Assembly (NCBI GenBank): GCA_022705465.1
Contig: JAKJEK010000005.1
Location: forward strand, 1-17,830
DNA: 17,830 nucleotides
Direction of reading: 5' to 3'
DNA from: Patescibacteria group bacterium
Lineage (GTDB): Bacteria; Patescibacteriota; UBA1384; XYA2-FULL-43-10; 1-14-0-10-43-13
Positions 4,219-12,476 of this stretch are shown here, piece by piece. The translations under genes and the position numbers were made by a program. The notes under the pieces were generated by a model, which was given only the letters and a program-made list of their open reading frames with translations, was not told the DNA's origin and did not search any database. The number at the start of each line of letters is the position of its first letter. Positions within the stretch are counted from its first letter, which is position 1.

Positions 4219-6282
4219 ATGGAAAACGACAAGCTAAAAACAAATCAGGCAGATTCCTATGATGCGTCTAAGATCACTGTTCTAGAAGGTCTCGCGCCAG
4301 TTAGAAAAAGACCTGGAATGTATATCGGCGGAACCGGTTTGGACGGCCTACACCATTTGGTCTGGGAAATTGTGGATAACTCAATTGACGAGGCGATGGC
4401 TGGCTATTGCGATAAGATCACAATTACGCTTCATAAAGATGGAACCGTATCTGTTGAGGATAACGGACGCGGCATTCCAGTAGATGTCCATAAGGCTACC
4501 GGTAAGTCTGCTCTTGAGACCGTTCTAACCACTCTCCATGCAGGCGGTAAATTCGGTGACGGCGGCTATAAAGTGTCAGGCGGTTTACATGGTGTCGGCG
4601 TATCAGTAGTAAACGCCCTAAGCACCTGGGTTAAGGCTGAGGTTAAAAAGAATGGCAAGCTTTATGTCCAAGAATATGAACGTGGAGTCGCTAAATATGA
4701 CGTGAAAGTTGTCGGAAAAGCCGAAGGTACGGGCACAACGATTAGTTTTCAGGCCGACCCTGAGATATTTAAGTCAATCGAGTTCTCGTTTGAGACCATT
4801 CTTAACCACTGTCGTCAGCAAGCATATCTAACCAAGGGAGTAATGGTAACCGTTCGCGACTTACGTGACAAAAATGTCAATCTATCTTCAGATACCGTCA
4901 ATGAAACCATCGAAGTAAGTGATGATGATACTGAAAATCCGGAAGTTCATACTGGAAGAGGACATCTTGGCGGTGAAGCAACAGAGATTGCCAGTAGGCT
5001 CGGTCCTCGTGAATACTCTTTCTGTTTTGAGGGTGGAATAGCTTCGTATGTTCGTCACCTAAACAAAAATCGTGATGCCATTCACGACAATATAATGTAT
5101 ATCGAGAAAGAAGAGAATGGTGTTAACGTTGAACTGGCTCTTTCTTACACCGATGATTACAAAGAACATGTCTATTCTTTTGCCAACAATATCTACACGG
5201 CCGAAGGCGGTACTCATCTTACCGGATTCCGCACGGCCTTAACTCGGGCAATCAATGACTATGCCAAGAAAAACAATATAATAAAGGGTGAGTCGCTAAG
5301 CGGCGAAGATGTCCGCGAAGGCTTAACATCGGTGCTCTCTGTTAAATTGCCAGAACCGCAATTCGAAGGTCAGACAAAGGCGAAACTTGGTAATACTGAG
5401 GTCAGAACAATTGTAGATTCGGTGGCGGCAAGTTCGATTACCATGTTCTTGGAAGAACATCCAACCGATGCCAAAAAGATTATTGAAAAAAGTCTTTTAT
5501 CCGCTCGTGCCAGATTGGCAGCTAAGGCAGCAAGAGAAACAATCATCAGAAAAGGCGCATTGGAAGGAATGACGCTGCCCGGTAAGTTGGCAGATTGCTC
5601 AACCAAGGACCCAAAGCGCTCTGAAGTTTATATTGTAGAGGGTGACTCTGCTGGTGGATCGGCAAAACAAGGCCGAGACAGGACCTTTCAAGCCATCCTG
5701 CCGCTGCGCGGCAAGATTCTCAACGTTGAACGCGCACGACTTGACCGAATGCTTTCCTCAGAAGAGATAAAAGCCCTTATTGTGGCGTTAGGAATTGGCA
5801 TTGGCGATGACATTGACTATAGCAAATTAAGATACCATCGTGTCATCATTATGACTGATGCAGACGTAGACGGCGCCCACATTCGTACTCTTTTGCTGAC
5901 ATTCTTTTTCAGGAATTTTCCCGATCTTGTTACTAACGGCCACATCTACATTGCACAGCCGCCACTGTTTTCAGTGTCAAAAGGCAAAGAAAAACGCTGG
6001 GTATACTCTGATCATGAACGTGATTTGGCTGTTAAAGAATTGAGCAAGGGAAAGGATAATGCCGGAATTAGCATCCAGCGATATAAAGGTTTGGGTGAAA
6101 TGAATCCGACACAACTTTGGGATACAACCATGAATCCAGAGAACCGCGTGCTTTGGCGTGTTACTATGGATGATGCCGAACGGGCAGACGAGGTGTTTAC
6201 CATGCTTATGGGTGATCAGGTGCCGCCACGCAAACGTTTTATTCAAACACGCGCTAAAAGTGTTAAGAATCTAGATACCTAA
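4219..6282 (+). CDS. gyrB: DNA gyrase subunit B (687 aa)
   Basis: ATPase subunit of the GyrA2GyrB2 type II topoisomerase, which introduces negative supercoils using ATP. The N-terminal GHKL ATPase domain shows WEIVDNSIDEAMAG (E50, N54, D57), EDNGRGIPVDVHK and the ATP-lid region HAGGKF…SGGLHGVGVSVVNALS. The TOPRIM domain shows EGDSAGGSAKQGR (474-486) and DADVDGAHIR (metal-binding D547, D549, D551). The C-terminal tail has QRYKGLGEMNP. Length is close to that of gram-positive-type GyrB, and there is no large insertion of the enterobacterial kind. ATG 4219 has an SD (AGAGGTG, 4209-4215). It lies 39 bases before gyrA and is almost certainly cotranscribed with it. Confidence 0.97.
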   Translation: MENDKLKTNQADSYDASKITVLEGLAPVRKRPGMYIGGTGLDGLHHLVWEIVDNSIDEAMAGYCDKITITLHKDGTVSVEDNGRGIPVDVHKATGKSALETVLTTLHAGGKFGDGGYKVSGGLHGVGVSVVNALSTWVKAEVKKNGKLYVQEYERGVAKYDVKVVGKAEGTGTTISFQADPEIFKSIEFSFETILNHCRQQAYLTKGVMVTVRDLRDKNVNLSSDTVNETIEVSDDDTENPEVHTGRGHLGGEATEIASRLGPREYSFCFEGGIASYVRHLNKNRDAIHDNIMYIEKEENGVNVELALSYTDDYKEHVYSFANNIYTAEGGTHLTGFRTALTRAINDYAKKNNIIKGESLSGEDVREGLTSVLSVKLPEPQFEGQTKAKLGNTEVRTIVDSVAASSITMFLEEHPTDAKKIIEKSLLSARARLAAKAARETIIRKGALEGMTLPGKLADCSTKDPKRSEVYIVEGDSAGGSAKQGRDRTFQAILPLRGKILNVERARLDRMLSSEEIKALIVALGIGIGDDIDYSKLRYHRVIIMTDADVDGAHIRTLLLTFFFRNFPDLVTNGHIYIAQPPLFSVSKGKEKRWVYSDHERDLAVKELSKGKDNAGISIQRYKGLGEMNPTQLWDTTMNPENRVLWRVTMDDAERADEVFTMLMGDQVPPRKRFIQTRAKSVKNLDT

Positions 6283-6321
6283 ACCACCAATTATAATAAA
6301 GCGGAATATTGAGGTGACTTA

Positions 6322-9255
6322 ATGGAAGAAGATAAACAAACAACTCAAAACGAACACGATCTCGACCACAATAATTCAAACAATCCCGTTGCTGAAACGG
6401 CGCAAGTTGAGGAACATTTTGATCCTGCGGTTGGTCGTTTGAAACCGAGAGATCTTAGTTTCGAAATGGAAACATCATACCTGGATTACGCAATGAGCGT
6501 AATTGTTTCACGTGCCCTGCCCGATGTCAGAGACGGCCTAAAACCAGTACATCGACGTGTAATTTACGCGATGCACGATACTGGCTTGACCCATTCTGCC
6601 AAGTATCGCAAATCCGCCAAAGTCGTAGGTGAGGTTATTGGTAATTACCACCCGCACGGCGATATGGCAGTGTATGACACGCTTGTCCGCCTGGCACAGG
6701 ATTTCTCTATGCGTTATCCGTTAGTTGATGGCCAGGGAAACTTTGGCTCGATGGATGGCGACTCAGCTGCTGCCATGCGTTATACCGAGTGTCGCATGAC
6801 TGCGATTGCCGGCGAAATGGTTGCTGACATCGATAAGGATACGGTCAACTGGCAGGACAACTATGACGGAAGCACCAAGGAACCAGTGGTGTTGCCAGCC
6901 AGAGTGCCGCAGCTGCTCCTCAATGGTGCAATGGGCATTGCTGTCGGTATGGCTACAAATATCCCTCCGCACAACCTCAAAGAACTTTGTGACGGCGTAA
7001 TTCATTTAATTGATCATCCCGATGCCACTTCAGAAGATTTGATGAATTTTATTAAAGGCCCCGATTTCCCAACCGGTGGAAATATCTACAATACGGAAGA
7101 TATTAAGACCGCTTACGTTACCGGCAAAGGACGCATCATGATGCGCGCTAAGGCCGATATTGAGGAAACCAAACGGGGCTTTCGTATTGTCATCCATGAA
7201 ATTCCTTACCAGGTCAACAAAGCTTCAATGATCGAAAAGATTGCCGATCTGGTTAAGAATAAAAAAATCGATGGAATCTCTGATATTCGCGATGAGTCTG
7301 ACCGGCATGGAGTTCGCGTTGTCGTTGAGCTTAAAGCTAATTCATATCCTCGCAAGGTATTAAACAAGCTTTATGAAACAACCCCCATGCAGACAGCGTT
7401 TCATGTAAACATGTTGGCCCTTACCCCCGAGCTTGAACCGCGCGTTATGACGCTTAAGGATATAATTGCCTATTATATTGCTCATCGCCAAGAAGTTATT
7501 GAGAGACGTACCCGCTATGAACTAAAAAAGGCCAAAGATCGCGCACATATCCTGGAGGGCTTAAAAATTGCCCTTGATCATATCGATGAGGTAATTAGTA
7601 CGATTCGCTCATCTGCTAATCGCGATGAGGCACATGCCAATTTGGTTGCTAAATTCGGGTTCTCTTCGATTCAAGCAAACGCTATTCTGGATATGAGATT
7701 ATCATCTCTTGCTGCTCTCGAACGAAAGAAGATCGAAGAAGAGTACGAGGAGATACTTAAGTTAATCGCTTATCTTGAGGACCTGCTTGCTCACCCCGAA
7801 AAAATATTAGGTGTAATTAAGGCCGATTTACGAGAAGTGTCGAAAAAATATGGTGACGATCGCCGTACTGATGTTATTCCCCATGCTCTTGGCGAATTCC
7901 GTGCCGAGGATCTTATTCCTGATGAACAAGTAATCGTCTCGCTTTCCAGAAGCAACTATGTTAAACGACAGGACGTTAATACTTATAAAAAGCAGGTACG
8001 CGGTGGCGTTGGTGTTGTTGGCATGACCACCAAAGAGGAAGATATTGTCGACCATCTTATATGTGCCAATACTCACGATGATGTTTATTTCTTCACTGAC
8101 CAAGGAAGGGTATTCAAGAGCAAAATATACGAATTACCCGCCACGTCACGTTTATCCAAAGGTACACCCATTGTAAATATTGTTCAGCTCTCTCAGCAAG
8201 AAAAAGTTACCGCTGTTCTTACCATACCTAAAAACAATACCGGCCAAAAATACTTCATTATGGGTACGACTGGCGGTCAGATTAAAAAAACTGAAATTGA
8301 AAAGTATGACAACATACGCAAGTCCGGGATTATTGCTATGGGACTGAGCAAAGATGACGAACTGAAGTGGGTTAAAACATCATCAGGAGAAGATGTAATT
8401 GTTGAGGTTTCACAAAAAGGACAAGCTATTTGTTATCACGAGAACGATGTTCGCCCGATGGGACGAAGCGCTTCCGGCGTAACTGGCATGAAGCTCAGAA
8501 GTGGCGATCGGGTTATGTCAATGGATGTGGTATCATCAAAATATTTCGATGAAAATGCCAGCAAAAAAGAGCTGGCAGACATGCTGATAGTTCTTGAAAA
8601 CGGCTTTGGTAAAAGAACAAAACTCAATCTCTTTCATGTTCAAAAGCGATCAGGATATGGTGTGCGAGCCGTAAACTGCACCGCAAAAACAGGCAACGTG
8701 ATTGGTATGCATATATCATACAGTGATGATGGTGATGTCGTTTTGGCATCGCAAAAAGGCCAATTCATTCGCATGTCACTCTCTAAAATTAAACGCCTGG
8801 GGCGAGATACCCAGGGTGTGACGCTAATGCGATTACGAGATGCAGACAAAGTTGCGTCTGTCGCCCTAATTCTCCCCAACGGTGATAGCGATTCAGCTGA
8901 GCAAACAAACTTATTCGGCGACGACCAGGACTTAGATGATAATGATTCGCCGGCAAGCGATGTTCCTGGCGACAAATCTGCTAACGAAATTGTACAAAAG
9001 AAGACCAGCAAGAAATCAAAAAACGACCAGCCAGCAATCGCAGTACATCATTATGTTAAAGAATCGGAGGCAGCAAGTCCTGCAGTGACCGAAGTACCCA
9101 GGGACATTACTACAACATCAGCACAATTGCCAAACACATTTGAGACATCTGCTATTTCTGTATCTGATACTAAAACTCCTGCCAGATCCAATCAACTACA
9201 TATTCAATCGTATAGTGATAAAGTTGTTGTTGACGAAGAGAGTCCTCAAACATAA
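6322..9255 (+). CDS. gyrA: DNA gyrase subunit A (977 aa)
   Basis: DNA breakage-reunion subunit of gyrase, working with GyrB. Motifs in order: YLDYAMSVIVSRALPDVRDGLKPVHRR, the winged-helix segment YHPHGDMAVYD, catalytic tyrosine Y154 in AAAMRYTE, GIAVGMATNIPPHN, then a C-terminal beta-pinwheel domain. The GyrA box is atypical: QVRGGVG (558-564) instead of QRRGGKG. Met115 occupies the position of E. coli Ser83. At 977 residues it is about 100 longer than E. coli GyrA. A poorly structured tail of about 125 residues has an acidic cluster (GDDQDLDDND) and then a lysine patch (KKTSKKSKND). ATG 6322 has GAGGTG at 6311-6316. The box suggests weaker wrapping, but the gyrB-gyrA pairing and overall match favour gyrase over topoisomerase IV. 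Confidence 0.95.
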   Translation: MEEDKQTTQNEHDLDHNNSNNPVAETAQVEEHFDPAVGRLKPRDLSFEMETSYLDYAMSVIVSRALPDVRDGLKPVHRRVIYAMHDTGLTHSAKYRKSAKVVGEVIGNYHPHGDMAVYDTLVRLAQDFSMRYPLVDGQGNFGSMDGDSAAAMRYTECRMTAIAGEMVADIDKDTVNWQDNYDGSTKEPVVLPARVPQLLLNGAMGIAVGMATNIPPHNLKELCDGVIHLIDHPDATSEDLMNFIKGPDFPTGGNIYNTEDIKTAYVTGKGRIMMRAKADIEETKRGFRIVIHEIPYQVNKASMIEKIADLVKNKKIDGISDIRDESDRHGVRVVVELKANSYPRKVLNKLYETTPMQTAFHVNMLALTPELEPRVMTLKDIIAYYIAHRQEVIERRTRYELKKAKDRAHILEGLKIALDHIDEVISTIRSSANRDEAHANLVAKFGFSSIQANAILDMRLSSLAALERKKIEEEYEEILKLIAYLEDLLAHPEKILGVIKADLREVSKKYGDDRRTDVIPHALGEFRAEDLIPDEQVIVSLSRSNYVKRQDVNTYKKQVRGGVGVVGMTTKEEDIVDHLICANTHDDVYFFTDQGRVFKSKIYELPATSRLSKGTPIVNIVQLSQQEKVTAVLTIPKNNTGQKYFIMGTTGGQIKKTEIEKYDNIRKSGIIAMGLSKDDELKWVKTSSGEDVIVEVSQKGQAICYHENDVRPMGRSASGVTGMKLRSGDRVMSMDVVSSKYFDENASKKELADMLIVLENGFGKRTKLNLFHVQKRSGYGVRAVNCTAKTGNVIGMHISYSDDGDVVLASQKGQFIRMSLSKIKRLGRDTQGVTLMRLRDADKVASVALILPNGDSDSAEQTNLFGDDQDLDDNDSPASDVPGDKSANEIVQKKTSKKSKNDQPAIAVHHYVKESEAASPAVTEVPRDITTTSAQLPNTFETSAISVSDTKTPARSNQLHIQSYSDKVVVDEESPQT

Positions 9256-9343
9256 CACGCTGTATTAATTAACTCAACAAAGCAGAACCACGTTCCCCAA
9301 ACAGTCAGTTAACATAGGTTGTAGTCAGACTCACCGTAGCAAC

Positions 9344-9372
9344 TTGCTTTCGTGTTAATATTATTGTATTAT
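9344..9372 (+). promoter_or_regulatory. candidate infB promoter
   Basis: TTGCTT (9344-9349), a 17-bp spacer and TATTAT (9367-9372), giving a transcript start near 9379 and a short leader of about 32 nt. A direct repeat AGTCAG at 9303-9308 and 9323-9328 lies upstream. No clear terminator for gyrA is seen in 9256-9340, so read-through from gyrA is possible. Confidence 0.4.
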
Positions 9373-9410
9373 TCTATAGTTAGACGCATTAAGATGGGAT
9401 TATAATATCA

Positions 9411-11312
9411 ATGGCTCAAATACAACGAAAAAAAATCAGCAAAAAAGAAGAGAGATCTGCCCGTCGCATCGGAGATAATTTTGGTGGCAGGGGAGCCATA
9501 GAGCCAATAAAGAGAAAAGAGCCACAAACCCCCCAAAAGCGTGTAGTGGAATTGCCGGAAATAGTTTCCGTAAAAGACTTTGCCGATAAAACCGGGTTAC
9601 CAGTGGCTCAAGTGATCACCACTTTAATGAAAAATGGCGTTCTAGCCACCATCAACCAAACCATTGATTACGAAACTGCTTCGATTATCGGAGACGAACT
9701 GTCAATTGAAGTAATACCAGAAAAAGCTGTTTCAAAAACATCCAGAGAAGATATCAGCCACTCTGCTGATCAGGATACACAAAAGTTAGTTTCTAGACCT
9801 CCTGTCGTCACAGTTATGGGCCACGTTGATCACGGAAAGACAACCCTACTTGATAATATTCGAAAAAGCAAAGTTGCAGAAAGCGAGTCTGGTGGTATTA
9901 CTCAACATATTTCTGCTTATCAGGTAGTTCTCGATAAGACGAAAAACAAAGATCTTCAAAATCGCACAATTACATTTCTAGACACTCCCGGTCATGCCGC
10001 GTTTTCAACCATGAGAGAGCACGGGACCACAATCACCGATATTGTAGTATTAATTGTGGCAGCCAATGATGGCGTAATGCCTCAAACCACTGAAGTAATC
10101 GAAAAATCTAAAGCAAATCATGTGCCTATAATTGTGGCAATTAATAAAGTTGATCTTCCAGATGCTGACATTATGCGTACAAAACAACAATTATCCGAAC
10201 ACGGTTTAGTCCCCGAAGAATGGGGCGGCAGTACTGTCATGGTCGAAATATCAGCAAAACAAGGACGCGGCATTGACGATTTACTTGAAATGATTTTATT
10301 GCAAGCTGACCTAATGGACCTAAAAGCTGATCCTGATTCTGGTGCGGTTGGTGTGATAATTGAGTCGCACATGGAAAAAGGACATGGCGCACTCGCGTTA
10401 GCATTGATCGAAAACGGAACGGTTAAAATTGGTGATCCTGTAGCTATCGGATCATCGTATGGTAGAGTTAGAGTTCTTGAAAACTATACAGGCAGACCTA
10501 TAAAAGAGGCTGGTCCAAGTTTTCCAGTACGAATCGCAGGTCTGAAATCACTACCTGGGTTTGGAGACAGACTTATCTCCTTTACAAGCGAAAAAGAAGC
10601 TAAAGATGCAGCCTTGCGTTCAGAGCGTATGCAGTCTACGCTTCGTATTGCCACAGCTAAGAAAGTGCAGCATGATTTTGCTGAAAGCGGTAAAACAATC
10701 GAGTTAAATATAATTATTAAAAGTGACGTCGTAGGTTCTCTCGAGGCTATAAAAAAATTGCTTTCAGAGGTACATAGCCAGGAAGCAAGCATTAAGATAA
10801 TATCTGAAGGTGTTGGTCCGGTGTCTGAATCCGACGCAACATTAGCTCAAGCAACAGGTTCAAAAGTGTTAGCATTCAGAGTACCAACTCTCATGGCGGC
10901 AAAAAAGATCGCCGAAAAAGAGGGAATAAAAATTCAAAGATTCGATGTTATTTATGAATTGGTGGACAGTGCCAAAGCAGACCTCTCTGCCCTCTTGCCC
11001 CCTGAAATAATTGAAGAAGAAGTCGGAAACATTAAAATCCTTGCCATATTTCGCGATGACAAAAAAGCTTTTGTCGCCGGTGGGTTAGTTGAAAGTGGCA
11101 AAGTGGCTGTCGGTGACGAAATAAAAGTTTTTCAAAATAACAACGAAGAATATCGCGATAAAGTTCATTCCTTAAGACACGGTAAAAGCGAAACAAAGGA
11201 ATGCGTATCAGGTACTGAATGTGGCTTAGGGCTGAACCCTGGCGCCAATGTTGCGGTCGGAGATAGAGCCACCATCTTTAGAACTGTTAAGAAGCTACGT
11301 AAGATCGAATAA
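9411..11312 (+). CDS. infB: translation initiation factor IF-2 (633 aa)
   Basis: GTPase that brings initiator fMet-tRNA to the 30S subunit and promotes subunit joining. A basic N-terminal tail is followed by an IF2N-like segment (about residues 45-105, IVSVKDFADKTGLPVAQVITTLMKNG). The G domain has G1 GHVDHGKT (137-144), the switch GGITQHISAYQV, G3 DTPGH (from D191), G4 NKVD (245-248) and G5 SAK (281-283). Domains II-IV follow (KSDVVGSLEAIKKLL; EVGNIKILAIFR). At 633 aa it is short for bacteria because the long N-terminal region is reduced, which fits a compact genome. ATG 9411 lacks a strong SD. The usual neighbours nusA and rbfA are absent here. Confidence 0.96.
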   Translation: MAQIQRKKISKKEERSARRIGDNFGGRGAIEPIKRKEPQTPQKRVVELPEIVSVKDFADKTGLPVAQVITTLMKNGVLATINQTIDYETASIIGDELSIEVIPEKAVSKTSREDISHSADQDTQKLVSRPPVVTVMGHVDHGKTTLLDNIRKSKVAESESGGITQHISAYQVVLDKTKNKDLQNRTITFLDTPGHAAFSTMREHGTTITDIVVLIVAANDGVMPQTTEVIEKSKANHVPIIVAINKVDLPDADIMRTKQQLSEHGLVPEEWGGSTVMVEISAKQGRGIDDLLEMILLQADLMDLKADPDSGAVGVIIESHMEKGHGALALALIENGTVKIGDPVAIGSSYGRVRVLENYTGRPIKEAGPSFPVRIAGLKSLPGFGDRLISFTSEKEAKDAALRSERMQSTLRIATAKKVQHDFAESGKTIELNIIIKSDVVGSLEAIKKLLSEVHSQEASIKIISEGVGPVSESDATLAQATGSKVLAFRVPTLMAAKKIAEKEGIKIQRFDVIYELVDSAKADLSALLPPEIIEEEVGNIKILAIFRDDKKAFVAGGLVESGKVAVGDEIKVFQNNNEEYRDKVHSLRHGKSETKECVSGTECGLGLNPGANVAVGDRATIFRTVKKLRKIE

Positions 11313-11400
11313 TATAGCACTCGGAACGCCTGTTTTATATGATTATGCACTAATTAATAATATTCGGCGCACTCTCAAGAGTATGATGTATTCATATATT

Positions 11401-11441
11401 GTTTAACGATCTTGGTTAAACACTCACTTAAATATTTAAGT
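11401..11441. repeat. two adjacent dyads upstream of dacA
   Basis: GTTTAAC (11401-11407) and GTTAAAC (11415-11421) form an inverted repeat with a 7-bp spacer. Five bases later ACTTAAATATTTAAGT (11426-11441) is a perfect 16-bp palindrome. These resemble binding sites for dimeric regulators. They lie more than 130 bp upstream of the predicted dacA promoter, so a distal role or an infB 3' end role is possible. Confidence 0.4.
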
Positions 11442-11541
11442 ATGCACTCTCCGTAAACGCTGGTAAACATCTTTTGCAACATTCATAAGGTGCGCAACCC
11501 GTGAAAATACTAAGGCCCTGACTAGTTGAATACCGTCACAA

Positions 11542-11584
11542 ATTTATAAACACTCTACCAATATTTATGAACACTTGGTATACT
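11542..11584 (+). promoter_or_regulatory. dacA promoter with overlapping operator-like repeats
   Basis: An extended -10, TGG-TATACT (11576-11584), has no good -35 box. Upstream lie two direct repeats ATTTATRAACACT (11542-11554 and 11563-11575), 21 bp apart, and an inverted repeat TACCAA (11556-11561) / TTGGTA (11575-11580) overlapping the -10. A weak -35 plus repeats on one helical face suggests control by a DNA-binding protein. Confidence 0.5.
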
Positions 11585-11626
11585 AATTAGCGAACAGTGT
11601 TTCGTTTATTTTAAGAGGGGAAAGAG

Positions 11627-12454
11627 GTGTATCAAGTGACCGGAAAAATACTTGGAGTTACCGAGCGTGCCAGTTATTTTATTGATAATCTTCGCTTAGG
11701 TCTCAATCCTCTGTTTTTTATCGATATCATAATAGTTGCCATACTGTTTTACTGGGCCTATATCTTTTTAAAAGAAACTAGGGCCATGAGAATATTATAT
11801 GGCTTTATGTTTTTGGTCGCACTATTAGCTATTGGTGCCGTACTAAATCTTGTGTTACTTAACTGGATACTCAAAAATCTTATGACTATGCTTGTTGTAG
11901 CAATTCCAGTCGTCTTTCAGCCAGAACTGCGATCTGTACTAGAAAGAGTGGGCCGATCCAAATTTTTAAGCGATAAAGTATTCTCTAAAGACGATTATAG
12001 TAGTGTAATAAACGAAATATTGTTGGCCGTCAAACGCTTATCCGAACAAAAAATTGGCGCCCTCATAGTTTTACAAAGACAAACTGGGCTTAGGGAATAT
12101 TGTGAAAATGGTATAGAGCTTGATGCTAACATTTCAGCTCAAATGTTGTTATCAATCTTTTTTCCAAAGTCACCACTGCATGACGGAGCGATAATCATTT
12201 CCGGAGATAAGATTATATCTGCTCGTTCCACTCTTCCCGTCACGGACACCGATATGTCAACTGATATTGGTATGCGCCATAAAGCTGCAATCGGTGTCAC
12301 CGAGGGTTCCGATGCGGTAGCAATAGTCGTATCTGAAGAAACCGGCGGTGTTTCGCTCGCGGTCGGAGGAAGACTTGAAAAAAGAATATCCGACGAACGT
12401 TTAAAAAACCGCCTGATTGGTTTGATGAGATATGGAAACAATAAAAATAAATAG
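11627..12454 (+). CDS. dacA: diadenylate cyclase, CdaA/DacA type (275 aa)
   Basis: Membrane enzyme condensing two ATP into the second messenger c-di-AMP, which governs potassium/osmolyte uptake and cell-wall balance in other bacteria. About three hydrophobic segments (roughly residues 28-49, 55-78 and 85-98) precede a DAC domain with PLHDGAIII (D186-G187-A188) and GMRHKAAIG. The second motif is normally GTRHRAAIG; here Thr is replaced by Met216 and Arg by Lys219, which touches the ATP site. Length is typical of CdaA. The start is GTG 11627 with GAGGGG at 11615-11620; GTG 11636 behind AGAGGTG (11623-11629) is equally plausible and would remove three residues. The YbbR-like gene follows after 22 bases, as in the known cdaA-cdaR pair. 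Confidence 0.93.
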   Translation: MYQVTGKILGVTERASYFIDNLRLGLNPLFFIDIIIVAILFYWAYIFLKETRAMRILYGFMFLVALLAIGAVLNLVLLNWILKNLMTMLVVAIPVVFQPELRSVLERVGRSKFLSDKVFSKDDYSSVINEILLAVKRLSEQKIGALIVLQRQTGLREYCENGIELDANISAQMLLSIFFPKSPLHDGAIIISGDKIISARSTLPVTDTDMSTDIGMRHKAAIGVTEGSDAVAIVVSEETGGVSLAVGGRLEKRISDERLKNRLIGLMRYGNNKNK

Positions 12455-12476
12455 ATAGTAACTTTTAGTAATAACT

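Larger units (their letters stand above)
11313..11626. other. 314-base gene-free region upstream of dacA
   Basis: No ORF or RNA gene is recognised. It contains GTTTAAC-N7-GTTAAAC (11401-11421), a perfect 16-bp palindrome (11426-11441), a GTAAAC tandem (11453-11468) and several CACTC/CACTT words (11318, 11370, 11421, 11445, 11551, 11572). The dacA promoter with its repeats is at the 3' end. No clear intrinsic terminator for infB was found. Confidence 0.6.

Noticed and set aside
9401..9406. Perfect TATAAT just before the infB ATG (leaderless promoter)
   Set aside because: No -35 or TG extension at usable spacing, and the start would lie inside the coding region. The site at 9344-9372 fits better, though it is not strong.
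11313..11626. c-di-AMP (ydaO-type) riboswitch before dacA
   Set aside because: The conserved sequence blocks of that riboswitch are not visible. Only short dyads and promoter repeats are present.
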